Shown here piece after piece: positions 54,956 through 63,820 of a stretch of DNA of 64,000 bases (positions are counted from its first letter, which is position 1; each line of letters starts with the position of its first letter). A model generated the notes under the pieces. The model searched no databases. It had not been told where the DNA came from and saw nothing but the letters and a program-made list of their open reading frames with translations. Made by a program: the position numbers and the translations under genes. The DNA comes from Candidatus Rifleibacteriota bacterium (GTDB taxonomy: Bacteria; Muiribacteriota; Ozemobacteria; Ozemobacterales; Ozemobacteraceae), in NCBI GenBank assembly GCA_015232575.1, contig JADFZL010000015.1, positions 62,001 to 126,000 on the forward strand. The letters are read 5' to 3'.

Positions 54956-55870
54956 GTGAATAATTTGGAAAAAAAAATCTGGATTTGTTATATGTATCAG
55001 ATTGTTCTGCTTGTATTCATTGCTATGCCTGCCTTTTCATCTGTTGATGAACAAAACTTTGAAGGATTTGGAACAATAAAAACAGATTTCGGTCTGAAAG
55101 TCAAAAAGAGATATGGTGAGAGGGGTGTCACTTTACAAGGTTGTTACGGCCTGCTGACTGTTCCTACTCCGAATCTTGAAGATGAAAGAAAGTTCGCATT
55201 TTCCTTCAAAATGGGTCCGGCAGATGATACAACGCGCTGGTTTGGGAATGAATATAAGCTCAAAAAAAATGAAAAATGGGCTGGACTGACTTATCGAATT
55301 ACTGATCGATTTGAGTTTTCAGCGAATGGTTTATCTTATGACAGGGTCAGCTCTCCTGATGTCGGATATTTTAATTCTACCGGGTTTGCAAATGGTTTTG
55401 GCTTGAAATATACGGTTGCATCTCAGGATATCTGTATAGGTTTTCATTGGGCGCCGATCTCAGCGAACGAAGTTAATAAGCTCGATCTCTTTCAGGTAGA
55501 GCATTTTAGAAATTTGTACATTACAGTTACAGAAGATTTAAGAGAAAATATCTATGCTTTTTTAAATCTTAAATCCTGTTACTCAGCGCTAAAAGAGATT
55601 GAGGTGGCTCCTAATCAGATGCTGGAAGTCGGTCAGAAAAATTTTCTTGTTGGAACTCTGGGGTTGGAATACAAGGATTCCCCTGTTTACTCACTAATTT
55701 TAGAGGCACAAATGTTCAATTACCGGGATCTGATTGTTGAAAATCCGCAGTCGTATTCATTTAATATTGGTTACAGAAGAGCAAACAAAGATTTTCAGCT
55801 TGAACTTGCTGCCTTCGATATACATTCGAATCCGAGAGGCATGATAGGTGTTAACTGGAGCTGGAATTGA
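54956..55870 (+). CDS. Probable outer-membrane beta-barrel (YjbH-like)
   Basis: About 304 aa. Signal-like N-terminus (IVLLVFIAMPAFSS), then alternating strands with many aromatic residues (TYRITDRFEFSANGL, FGLKYTVASQDICIGFHW, ELAAFDIHSNPRGMIGVNWS) and an end in aromatic-x-aromatic-Asn (WSWN), as needed for barrel insertion. The start GLLTVPTPNL recalls YjbH-type exopolysaccharide proteins. The start is uncertain: GTG at 54956 is used, TTG at 54965 with GGGTGA upstream also fits. 17 bp after the repeat lipoprotein. Confidence 0.65.
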   Translation: MNNLEKKIWICYMYQIVLLVFIAMPAFSSVDEQNFEGFGTIKTDFGLKVKKRYGERGVTLQGCYGLLTVPTPNLEDERKFAFSFKMGPADDTTRWFGNEYKLKKNEKWAGLTYRITDRFEFSANGLSYDRVSSPDVGYFNSTGFANGFGLKYTVASQDICIGFHWAPISANEVNKLDLFQVEHFRNLYITVTEDLRENIYAFLNLKSCYSALKEIEVAPNQMLEVGQKNFLVGTLGLEYKDSPVYSLILEAQMFNYRDLIVENPQSYSFNIGYRRANKDFQLELAAFDIHSNPRGMIGVNWSWN

Positions 55871-56499
55871 GTAAAGCCAGGTATATTTTCCTGTTTCTTT
55901 CTCTGTTTGTATTTCCTGCTTCCTCTTCGCTTGAAGCACAGATGGGGAGTTTTTTTCCGAAGAGTGACAGCGCAGATGCTGCGAAAAGAAAAAAAATAAT
56001 TGGCGGAGTTGCGGCTAATTCAACGAAAACAGCTTCAGAAGAATCTCCCCAGAATTCTCCAGCACCTTCTCCAGAATCTTCTGTAAAAGGTGTTTCTAAG
56101 CCTTCTGAGCAGATAACCACTGTTGGAGAGCCTGCACGAAGCAACACTCAGAGCTTTGATCCGGAAATGGATAACAAGACAAATGCGCCTGAAGAGCCAC
56201 TTGGTATTTTTGGAATGCCTATCACTGACGTCGAAGAACTCCTGAAAAATTACGGTGCAAAGCCCTTTTCATATGCATTTGGAAAATACAGTCGTATGGC
56301 ATTTTCAGTTTATCTTCTGACTCTTCATTTCGATAAAAAACGCAATCTTGGCGGAATAGACATATTTCCGCGTCCACCTTTCACCAGAATAGAACCTCAG
56401 GCTAGAGAATTCCTTTTTAAGCTGCTTCTTCAGGACAGTGATAAAAGCCTTTTTATAATAGAAAATGCTGAAAATCAGATCAAAATCCATTTCAAATAA
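55867..56499 (+). CDS. Exported protein of unknown function
   Basis: 210 aa. Signal peptide (YIFLFLSLFVFPASSS), then a Ser/Pro/Glu-rich linker to about 105, then a compact C-terminal domain (LGIFGMPITDVEELLKNYG, FSVYLLTLHFDKKRNLGGID). The start is a TTG that overlaps the barrel-gene stop (TTGA) with GGAG 6 nt upstream, so the two are coupled and probably work together. No family recognised. Confidence 0.65.
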   Translation: MSKARYIFLFLSLFVFPASSSLEAQMGSFFPKSDSADAAKRKKIIGGVAANSTKTASEESPQNSPAPSPESSVKGVSKPSEQITTVGEPARSNTQSFDPEMDNKTNAPEEPLGIFGMPITDVEELLKNYGAKPFSYAFGKYSRMAFSVYLLTLHFDKKRNLGGIDIFPRPPFTRIEPQAREFLFKLLLQDSDKSLFIIENAENQIKIHFK

Positions 56500-56743
56500 A
56501 TACCAGTTCTACGTTGTTAGTCCATCGAGTTTTTAGCAATTACCGTAATTTTTATGCAACAAATGCATTCAATTTTGAATTAATTATGATTGCAATAATG
56601 GGCTTCCTAATAGTGCAAAGAAAAAAGCGCTCGAATACGGAAGCTGTAAAAAATATCTATTTTGTTGATCGCGACACCTGTAAGCTGCATCAACAGAGAG
56701 TCGATGTATCGAAAATCAATTATTTCACAGCTTCGCGGAGGCA

Positions 56744-56789
56744 ATAAAAACTTTCCCCTCTCTCTCCGGCGCGCCGAGGAAGAGGGGAA
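56744..56789 (-). terminator. Intrinsic terminator of the rnf-plsY run
   Basis: TTCCCCTCT (56753-56761) pairs with AGAGGGGAA (56781-56789), enclosing the self-complementary CGGCGCGCCG; on the minus strand the stem is followed by GTTTTTATTG. The rest of the 325-bp gap 56500-56824 holds no convincing gene. Confidence 0.7.
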
Positions 56790-56824
56790 GAGTTGAGAGT
56801 GGGTTTTATCAGCGATTATTGGGT

Positions 56825-57514
56825 TCAGTTTTTCTTCTCTTCGTCAGGTTTTGGGGTGTTCATTTCAGCAGCTGGTGGTTGTGCTGGGTCTGGGAAGTCG
56901 GGAAGAACTACATCCATTCCAAGATAGCTTTTAAGGCTGGCTCTATAGCTGAACATTGCCCAAAGAGAAAGAAACGCTACCACATAAAGGTAAAACAGTT
57001 TATCGCTCTGGAAATACCAAATCCAGGCTATGCTGAAAAGAGGCATTGCTCCAGCTGCACTTAGTGCACCAGGACGTGTGGAAAGACCCCAGAAGGCAAG
57101 AGCAGCCCAGACAAGCGTTGCCAGAATTGTCGGAACGGGGAGCAGAGCCAATAATACGCCGCCAGATACAGACAGACCTCTGCCTCCGCGCAAACCAAGC
57201 CATATTGAATGGCAATGTCCAATGACAACACAAAGTCCACCCAGACTGACTATCCACCAGATATCATGTCCCTCGGGACCGATAAATAAATTTATCAGAT
57301 ATGAAACAGAAAACCAGCCCTTGAGCACGTCAAGAAATGTTACAAAAAGCCCAACCTTCATTCCAAGAAGTTTAAAAACATCACCAGCTCTTCTTGTACT
57401 TCTTTCGCCGGGCTTGAAAAACTCTTCTTTCTTCATAGACTTTGAAGCAAGATAACCAGTCGGAATAGACCCTACCAGATATGCTGCCAGATAGTAATAG
57501 ATTGTGTTTGTCAT
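56825..57514 (-). CDS. plsY: PlsY-like glycerol-3-phosphate acyltransferase
   Basis: Membrane enzyme that moves an acyl group from acyl-phosphate to glycerol-3-phosphate, the first step of phospholipid synthesis. 229 aa with about five spans. Motif 1 is GSIPTGYLASK near 15-25; motif 2 is GHCHSIWLGLRGGRGLS, where the usual GGKG is GGRG; the final motif is weaker. A hydrophilic tail rich in Pro and Glu ends the protein. ATG at 57514 gives the family N-terminus; a longer frame (to 57571) is not credible. It lies 92 bp after rnfB and may be cotranscribed. Confidence 0.82.
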   Translation of the reverse strand: MTNTIYYYLAAYLVGSIPTGYLASKSMKKEEFFKPGERSTRRAGDVFKLLGMKVGLFVTFLDVLKGWFSVSYLINLFIGPEGHDIWWIVSLGGLCVVIGHCHSIWLGLRGGRGLSVSGGVLLALLPVPTILATLVWAALAFWGLSTRPGALSAAGAMPLFSIAWIWYFQSDKLFYLYVVAFLSLWAMFSYRASLKSYLGMDVVLPDFPDPAQPPAAEMNTPKPDEEKKN

Positions 57515-57606
57515 ATTCTTCTTCTTTTTCGTGAAAAATCGTAAACATTTTAGTCTCTGCTGACAATTCAAAAAGCTAACTCATTATTGAATATTTAAAT
57601 TCTTTC

Positions 57607-58608
57607 CTATACTTCTTCCATTTTTATACATTTCTTCGGGCATTTTGTTGCGCAAAGCCCGCATCCAACACACTTTGCAGATATAATAGAGTGTTTCTGT
57701 TTTGGTGTTCCACCCTCCACAGCTTCGAATTTGCACACTTTGAAGCAGATTGTACAGCCAATGCAGGCTTCCTGGTCTATTTTTGCCTTTTGCGATTTTT
57801 TCTCTGGTTTCCCAGCGAAATGAATGGTTTTCTGCGGACATTTAGAGACACAGGCACCGCATTGAACGCACTTTTCGGTGTCTATTCTTGCTAGACTATT
57901 TTCAATGATAATTGCATCATAAGCACAGACTTTTTTGCATAATCCACAGCCGATGCATCCCACTTTGCAGACTTTTCTGACTTCTGCGCCTTTTTCAGGC
58001 GAATTACATTTTACATGAACTTCTCTGTCCTGGCGAGTTAAAGTAATCAACGCCTTTGGACAAGTTTCAACGCATTTTCCACAGGCGACGCACTTCTCTT
58101 TGCTTATTATTGGAAGATCGTTATCGCCCATTTCAATTGCATTGAAAGGACACGCTTTTGCGCAGCTTCCAAGACCAACACATCTGTGGGGACAAAGCTT
58201 CGGGCCACCGGAAATCAGAATAGCTGCCTGACAGCCCGGTATTCCCTGATAGTTGAATTTCTCATATTCTTCGCCTGGTAATCCGGAACATCTCACCAAT
58301 GCAACTTTTGCTACCATCTCCGATGAATCTCTTCCGAGAATAGTTGCCATTTTTGCTCTGTTTTCCGGGGTCATAACCGGACAGGTATTAAGGCTGAGAT
58401 TCTTTTCGACAATGGCACAGGCAAGGCCTGCGCATCCAGGGTACCCGCAGCCGCCACAGTTCGCACCTGGAAGAAGAAGCTGAACCTGTTCTATGAGTGG
58501 ATCAACTTCCACTTTAAATTGTGTACTGGCAAAAGCCAGGACACCGCCGAAGATAAATCCAAGTCCGCCAAGGACCAATACAGCATATATAAAAGGCATT
58601 ATAACCAT
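57607..58608 (-). CDS. rnfB: RnfB, ferredoxin-interacting Fe-S subunit
   Basis: Electron-entry subunit of the Rnf complex. 333 aa: one N-terminal span, the RnfB [4Fe-4S] domain with ANCGGCGYPGCAGLACAI and CPV, and then six ferredoxin-type cysteine motifs (for example CVACGKCVETCPK, CIGCGLCKKVC, CVQCGACVSKCP, CIGCTICFKVC, CVGCGLCATKCPK). Proteobacterial RnfB has two; the long form is like that of acetogenic clostridia. AGGAG stands 6 nt before the ATG. Last of rnfCDGEAB. Confidence 0.95.
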   Translation of the reverse strand: MVIMPFIYAVLVLGGLGFIFGGVLAFASTQFKVEVDPLIEQVQLLLPGANCGGCGYPGCAGLACAIVEKNLSLNTCPVMTPENRAKMATILGRDSSEMVAKVALVRCSGLPGEEYEKFNYQGIPGCQAAILISGGPKLCPHRCVGLGSCAKACPFNAIEMGDNDLPIISKEKCVACGKCVETCPKALITLTRQDREVHVKCNSPEKGAEVRKVCKVGCIGCGLCKKVCAYDAIIIENSLARIDTEKCVQCGACVSKCPQKTIHFAGKPEKKSQKAKIDQEACIGCTICFKVCKFEAVEGGTPKQKHSIISAKCVGCGLCATKCPKKCIKMEEV

Positions 58609-58638
58609 TGTGAACTCCTGATATTCAATTATTAGTTT

Positions 58639-59217
58639 TTATACCAGACCGTTGAAGCCATAGAAGGCTATTGCAAGAAGACCTGCAGTGATAAATGTGA
58701 TTGGAGCGCCTTTAAGAGATTGTGGAACGTCAGAAGTTTCGAGTCTTTCACGGATTCCTGCCATCAGAACAAGCGCAAGTGTGAAACCTACTCCAGCTCC
58801 TAATCCATTTACAGCCGATTTTACAAGGGAATATTCTTTTTTAATGTTTATCAAAGCTGCACCAAGAACAGCGCAGTTTGTTGTTATAAGAGGAAGATAG
58901 ACGCCTAATGCCTGATACAACGTAGGAACCATCTTTTTGATGACCATTTCCACGAATTGAACCAGGGCAGCGATAATTAGAATGAATGCAATCGTCTGCA
59001 GGTATTCAAGATTGTAGGGAAGCAAAAGAAATGCCTGAATTGCCCAGCATGCTACGCAGGCTGAAACAAGAACAAATATAACGGCAAAACCCATTCCAAT
59101 TGCTGAATCTATTTTGTTTGAAACTCCTACGAAAGGACATATTCCAAGAATTTGATTCAGAACAAAATTTTCAATAAATATTGCTATTATGAAAATTGCA
59201 AATAATTCGCCAGCCAT
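58639..59217 (-). CDS. rnfA: RnfA, membrane subunit
   Basis: 192 aa, six-span subunit with the paired RnfA/E half-motifs FVLNQILGICPFVGVSNK and LITTNCAVLGAALINIKKE; the cysteines in both fit the intramembrane [2Fe-2S] cluster shared with RnfE. The ATG directly follows the rnfE stop. Also like NqrE, but the gene order fixes it as Rnf. Confidence 0.95.
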   Translation of the reverse strand: MAGELFAIFIIAIFIENFVLNQILGICPFVGVSNKIDSAIGMGFAVIFVLVSACVACWAIQAFLLLPYNLEYLQTIAFILIIAALVQFVEMVIKKMVPTLYQALGVYLPLITTNCAVLGAALINIKKEYSLVKSAVNGLGAGVGFTLALVLMAGIRERLETSDVPQSLKGAPITFITAGLLAIAFYGFNGLV

Positions 59218-59814
59218 TTAATTTGCTCCTTTCAATGATAGATACTTTTTCAGACCCATCAGAAGGCCAAAAACGAAAAATCCACCGGGTGCCATAATCA
59301 TTAACAGACACGGGTCATTTGAAAAAATAGTGTATCCGGCAATCTTACCGTCTCCCAGAGCTTCGCGTGGAAGCGCAATAATAACAAGAGCCAGTGTAAA
59401 GCCAATTCCCATTCCTATTGCATCATAAATTGAATCTAATGGAGTATTTTTGTTGGCAAATGCTTCTGCACGTCCAAGGATAATGCAGTTCACGACGATA
59501 AGAGGGATGAAAATGCCCAGAGAAGCCGACAGCGCAGGAGTGAAAGCGGCCATTCCCTTGTCAATCATTGTAACGAATGTTGCAATGATAACAACATATA
59601 CTGGAATTCTAACATCATTTGGAACAATGTCGCGTACAAGAGAAATGATGAGATTGCTTCCTATCAGAACAAAAGTTGCAGCAATACCCATTCCGATTGC
59701 ATTCATTACAGATGTGGAAACCGCCAGAGTAGGACAGCAACCCAACATGAGCAGAAAAATAGGATTTTCAGCCCAGATTCCTTTTGTTAATTCATGAAAA
59801 GAGCCTTTCTGCAT
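59218..59814 (-). CDS. rnfE: RnfE, membrane subunit
   Basis: 198 aa, six-span protein homologous to RnfA in inverted topology: NPIFLLMLGCCPTLAVSTS and LIVVNCIILGRAEAFANKN carry the cluster cysteines. Shares one base with the upstream rnfG gene and abuts rnfA. Usual length for the family. Confidence 0.95.
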   Translation of the reverse strand: MQKGSFHELTKGIWAENPIFLLMLGCCPTLAVSTSVMNAIGMGIAATFVLIGSNLIISLVRDIVPNDVRIPVYVVIIATFVTMIDKGMAAFTPALSASLGIFIPLIVVNCIILGRAEAFANKNTPLDSIYDAIGMGIGFTLALVIIALPREALGDGKIAGYTIFSNDPCLLMIMAPGGFFVFGLLMGLKKYLSLKGAN

Positions 59815-60623
59815 TATTTTTTCCCTCCATTATTATCAACAGGAGCTTCTGGAGCTTTTATCTGTTCCTGTGGAACTTCTTTTATTGAATCTGATTTCTG
59901 ATCGTTAACCTGTTCCTGGATCTTTTCCTGTGGCTTGTCAGCTTCATTTTTTAACCCAGAGTTGTTATTCGAATCATTAACCTTCTCGTCATTTTTTGGT
60001 AATGACTGCAAAGGTTCCTTCGATGTATTGTTCGAAGGATTATTCTGAGATTGCTGGCTGCTGTCAGGCGCATTTTTTGCTTTCTCAATGGCTTGATTAA
60101 CACCCTTGCAGAAAGCTCTTGAACTTACTGTTGCTGCAGTTATTGCATCAATTTCTCCACCATCTTTTTTGACATGTAATTTCGCTGGCTCTTTAATTGA
60201 GGCACATTTGTCAATGAATTTTTTCAGAAAACCACCTTCGGTTTCGTCAGCCAGTTTGGTTCCAAGACCTGGAGTTTCGCGCATTGTCTGAATGATAACC
60301 TTATTGATTGAATAGTCTTTATTGATTCCGACGACCATTTCGATTGGTCCGGCGTATCCCTTAGGTGCAACCTGTACAACATAGCCTACGGTTTGACCAG
60401 CAGCATCAAGTGCAAGATCAATTGTATCTGAAGCTGAATTTTTGATTGCCACTGATTTGAATGTTTTGGCGGTTGGAATTACCTTTTGTTTGGCTTCTAA
60501 AATCGACTTTTCTTTGAAAGCCTTAATTTTCGGAGCTGTAACCTGTTCTGTAACAGCAAGCAAAATTGCTGAAATAGCACAGGTAATTAACAGAAAAATG
60601 CCTGTTTTTAAAATATCTTTCAT
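59814..60623 (-). CDS. rnfG: RnfG, FMN-binding subunit with long polar tail
   Basis: 269 aa: N-terminal span (about 5-25), periplasmic FMN-binding domain with MRETPGLGTKL and the flavinylation region DAITAATVSS, in which the covalent FMN threonine is kept while the common SGAT is TAAT. From about residue 185 comes an unusual tail rich in Gln, Ser, Asn, Glu and Pro, absent from most RnfG. Overlaps rnfD by 4 bp. Confidence 0.93.
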   Translation of the reverse strand: MKDILKTGIFLLITCAISAILLAVTEQVTAPKIKAFKEKSILEAKQKVIPTAKTFKSVAIKNSASDTIDLALDAAGQTVGYVVQVAPKGYAGPIEMVVGINKDYSINKVIIQTMRETPGLGTKLADETEGGFLKKFIDKCASIKEPAKLHVKKDGGEIDAITAATVSSRAFCKGVNQAIEKAKNAPDSSQQSQNNPSNNTSKEPLQSLPKNDEKVNDSNNNSGLKNEADKPQEKIQEQVNDQKSDSIKEVPQEQIKAPEAPVDNNGGKK

Positions 60624-61696
60624 TTTGTCACCTCAGCAACAGCTTTTGGTTTTTCCGGAAGGAAGCCAAATTTTGTTGGAAATGTGAATCTGTCAATAAG
60701 TGGCACAAAGGCGTTCATAATAAGAATTGAGTAGCATACGCCCTCTGGATAACCGCCTTTAAGCCTTATCAGCAGAGTTATGGCACCGCAGCAAAGACCG
60801 AAAATCAGTCTTCCTGTTGATGTTACAGGAGCAGTTACCATGTCTGTTGTCATAAAGAAAGCGCCAATAATTAACCCGCCTGAAAAAAGGTGGAAAAATG
60901 CAAAACTCAGATTTCCGCTGGATATCAATGCACCGAAGAAAACGGCTGAAATCATTGCCACAGGAGCCTGCCAGGTAATATGTTTCCTGTAGAACAGAAA
61001 TGCTGCGCCGATAAGAAGCGCTATCTTTCCGGTTTCCCCGAGAGAACCGCCCATTTTTCCCAAGAGCATGTCAAAACCTGAAAGGTGAAGCTCGGAATAA
61101 ACATAATCCAGGACACTGGTTCCAGAAGCTGTAAGTTTTTCAACAAGGGCTGAGTTGAACATTGTTTCTTTATAAAAACCAAGTGGTGTAGCTGCTGTAA
61201 GTCCGTCAAGCGAGCCGCACGATGCAGCGTTTACACAGGGTTTGAGCCAGGTGGTCATGTATGCGGGCCAGCTTGCGAGAAGAATGGCTCTTGCGACATG
61301 TGCCGGATTAAAAATGTTGTTTCCAATTCCGCCGAAAACCTGTTTTCCGAATAGAATTGCTACAAAGCCTCCGATAAATGCTATCCAGGCTGGCAGAGCT
61401 GCCGGGACACAAAAGGCCAGCAGTAATCCGGTTAAAACTGCGCTGCCATCGCTGATGGATATTTTTTTCCGGAGAAAAATTCCCTGAATGATGGCTTCTG
61501 CTACTACTGCACCAAGTATTGATGCTATAATTACTACAAGAGCTCTGATTCCGAATACCCAGAAACTTACTGCCAGGGCTGGAACCAGTGCCAGATTTAC
61601 TTCCCACATTATACGCGCGACACTGTCTGCTTCATAAACATGCGGCGAACAGGTCACACTGAGTTTCAATTTTTTTACTTCACTTTCCTGGCTCAT
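60620..61696 (-). CDS. rnfD: RnfD, membrane flavin subunit
   Basis: 358 aa with about nine spans. It carries covalent FMN at the threonine of LTAATPLGFYK and the family features FGGIGNNIFNPAHVARAILL, FMTTDMVTAPVTSTGRLIFG and KGGYPEGVCYSILIMNAFVPL. Overlaps rnfC (ATGA) and rnfG by 4 bp each. Forms the core of the sodium- or proton-translocating path. Confidence 0.95.
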   Translation of the reverse strand: MSQESEVKKLKLSVTCSPHVYEADSVARIMWEVNLALVPALAVSFWVFGIRALVVIIASILGAVVAEAIIQGIFLRKKISISDGSAVLTGLLLAFCVPAALPAWIAFIGGFVAILFGKQVFGGIGNNIFNPAHVARAILLASWPAYMTTWLKPCVNAASCGSLDGLTAATPLGFYKETMFNSALVEKLTASGTSVLDYVYSELHLSGFDMLLGKMGGSLGETGKIALLIGAAFLFYRKHITWQAPVAMISAVFFGALISSGNLSFAFFHLFSGGLIIGAFFMTTDMVTAPVTSTGRLIFGLCCGAITLLIRLKGGYPEGVCYSILIMNAFVPLIDRFTFPTKFGFLPEKPKAVAEVTK

Positions 61697-63057
61697 TTGG
61701 AGTTGCTGCCTCCTTTAGTTTCTGCTGCTTTTGCGGCTTTTTTCCGCTCAAGAGTGACGATTCTCTTTCCAAGTTTGAAAAGATGAACCAGCGGAAGTTT
61801 TGCCGGGCAGATGTATGCACAGGAGCCGCATTCAATGCAGTCCATGACACCAGCCTTGTCAACGTCTTCCCATTTTTCATAATCTATCAGACTGCGCAGG
61901 CGCTGTGGCATCAGCTTCATTGGACATGCTTTAATGCATCTTCCACATCTGATACACTCTGCCGGATTATTTTCAACTGCTTCAGTATCATTCCAGAAAA
62001 GAATGCCAGAAGTTCCCTTTAGAACAGGAACTTTGAGATCGAAAAGTGCCTGTCCCATCATTGGGCCGCCCATTATGACCTTTTTTAAGTTCTGATCATT
62101 TTTCAGCCCGCCCGATGAATTTACGAGGTCTTCAACAAGGGTTCCGATGCGGGTTTTGTAATTTCCAGGTTTTGCGATGCATGAGCCGGCAAGCGTAACA
62201 ACTTTATCCATGAGGGGTTTATTGAAGCAGACTGCATCATAAACTGCAGCCGCAGTTGCAACATTTTGAACGACTACTCCGACATCCATTGGAAGGCCAC
62301 CTGATGGAACTTCGCGTTGAAGAACGGCGTAAATCAGTTGTTTTTCGCCGCCCTGCGGATACTGAACGTGCAGCGGTTTTACTTCGATGTCGTTTGTTCC
62401 GGAAAGTTTGCTTCTGAAAAGCTCTATTGCGTCGGGCTTGTTTTCCTCGATTCCGATGAAACCTTTTGAAACAGAAAGGACTTTCATCAGAATTCGCAGT
62501 CCGGAAATGACGCTTTCGGGTTGTTCAAGCATCAGTCTGTGGTCTGAAGTAAGCGCTGGTTCGCACTCTACGCCATTAAGTATTATTGTGTCTATTTTCT
62601 TTGTTGGTGGTGGTGAAAGTTTTACGTGTGTTGGAAAAGCTGCACCGCCGAGCCCAACAAGGCCTGATTCCTGAATTCGTTTTTTTATTTCATCAACTGT
62701 CAGATTTTGACTGTCTATTTTTTCAGAGAAAGTCGGCTCAGCCGCGTTGGGGTCGCGTTCAATAACTATTGAAGGTAATGCAACTCCTGATGGATGCATG
62801 AAATTGCCAAGTGCGATTACTTTTCCAGAAATACTTGAGTGAATGGGGGCGGAAACGAATCCACCAGCATCGGCAATTTTTTGCCCTCTCTGTACGATAT
62901 CCCCTATTGCCACAATCGGCTTTGCAGGGGCACCTATGTGCTGCGACATGGGAAAAACAGCTTTTAAAGGCGGCGGAAGTTCAACAACTGCTTTCTGCGC
63001 AGTATCCTTCAATTCCGGTGGATGTACTCCGCCCGGGAAAAGCTTTGAGCCTGACAT
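61693..63057 (-). CDS. rnfC: RnfC, NADH-interacting subunit
   Basis: 454 aa peripheral subunit. GGVHPPELK N-terminus, biotinyl-lipoyl-like domain (VAIGDIVQRGQKIADAGG), the NADH/FMN region GLGGAAFPTHVKL with NGVECEPALTSDHRLM, a SLBB-like part, and two [4Fe-4S] motifs CIRCGRCIKACP and CIECGSCAYICP. The frame opens with TTG at 63063, but ATG at 63057 with GGGAGGG 6 nt upstream is preferred. First gene of the rnf operon. Rnf couples ferredoxin oxidation to NAD reduction and ion export. Confidence 0.95.
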   Translation of the reverse strand: MSGSKLFPGGVHPPELKDTAQKAVVELPPPLKAVFPMSQHIGAPAKPIVAIGDIVQRGQKIADAGGFVSAPIHSSISGKVIALGNFMHPSGVALPSIVIERDPNAAEPTFSEKIDSQNLTVDEIKKRIQESGLVGLGGAAFPTHVKLSPPPTKKIDTIILNGVECEPALTSDHRLMLEQPESVISGLRILMKVLSVSKGFIGIEENKPDAIELFRSKLSGTNDIEVKPLHVQYPQGGEKQLIYAVLQREVPSGGLPMDVGVVVQNVATAAAVYDAVCFNKPLMDKVVTLAGSCIAKPGNYKTRIGTLVEDLVNSSGGLKNDQNLKKVIMGGPMMGQALFDLKVPVLKGTSGILFWNDTEAVENNPAECIRCGRCIKACPMKLMPQRLRSLIDYEKWEDVDKAGVMDCIECGSCAYICPAKLPLVHLFKLGKRIVTLERKKAAKAAETKGGSNSK

Positions 63058-63103
63058 GTCCAACCCTCCCTTTCCAGATAAACATTATTTTTAACTGCCA
63101 ATA

Positions 63104-63130
63104 ATTATAAGGGTAATGAACCTTAATCAA
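63104..63130 (-). promoter_or_regulatory. Candidate rnf promoter
   Basis: On the minus strand TTGATT (63130-63125) and TATAAT (63109-63104) are 15 bp apart, 47 bp before the rnfC ATG. Spacing is short, so this is tentative. The rest of gap 63064-63421 is AT-rich without a gene I can support. Confidence 0.35.
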
Positions 63131-63421
63131 TGTCAGGAAGAGCGGCAAGCAACATAATGATGTAATATGTCACGGCTGATTTACCTGACTTTATAGCAGT
63201 CACCATTATTCCTTAAATTGGGCAATAAACCTAACATACTCTTGAATAAAATTCAAATAAAAAGTACAAAAAAGAAAAAAGCAATTCGATTTCAGCTTGG
63301 GTGGTAATAATTATTACCAATGTATGAAGAATCTTATTGAAATTGAAAGAAATTATGCGGGATTTTCGTGAAAATAGTGTAATTCCAAAAAACAAAACGA
63401 TTTTGCCATTCAACCAGTGGC

Positions 63422-63820
63422 TTATTCTTTCCAGTCTTCGAGTTTCAGATTTTTAATTCTTGTAAATTCATTTGTATTATTGGTAACAAGGATGAGATTG
63501 CGTGCAATGGCTTGAGCTGCGATGAGCATGTCGTAAGGGCCGATAGGACTCCCTGCTTTTTTTAGCTGTGCTCTAATAATTCCAAAGTGTTCAGCGTCAA
63601 TATTACCAAAATCGATGATTTCAAATGGGGCCAGGAATTCAGTTAATGCTATTCTGTTTTTTTCAATGTTTTGACTGTTGTAAACGCCAAATTGCAATTC
63701 GGCCACTGTGATGCTGGATAAATAAACGTTTTTGTCGAGTACACTTCGCAATTTTTCCAGCACATTAAGAGGCTTTTTGTTCTTGATAAAAATACAGATA
63801 TTCGTATCAAGCAAATACAT
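63422..63820 (-). CDS. vapC: VapC-type PIN-domain ribonuclease toxin
   Basis: 132 aa. The acidic PIN residues are visible: Asp5 in MYLLDTNIC, Glu in VAELQFG, Asp in GPYDMLIAAQA and the TNNTNEF region. The family cuts RNA (often initiator tRNA or 23S rRNA) when freed from its antitoxin. Its ATG overlaps the antitoxin stop (TAATG), the normal order for vapBC. Confidence 0.93.
   Translation of the reverse strand: MYLLDTNICIFIKNKKPLNVLEKLRSVLDKNVYLSSITVAELQFGVYNSQNIEKNRIALTEFLAPFEIIDFGNIDAEHFGIIRAQLKKAGSPIGPYDMLIAAQAIARNLILVTNNTNEFTRIKNLKLEDWKE

Noticed and set aside
56514..56747. 77-codon plus-strand frame between the exported protein and plsY
   Set aside because: No ribosome site, no recognised feature, and it ends next to the plsY terminator. 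An internal ATG at 56587 gives a short partly hydrophobic peptide, but evidence is too thin.
63231..63413. 60-codon minus-strand frame in the rnf-vap gap
   Set aside because: Composition is that of random AT-rich DNA and there is no ribosome site.
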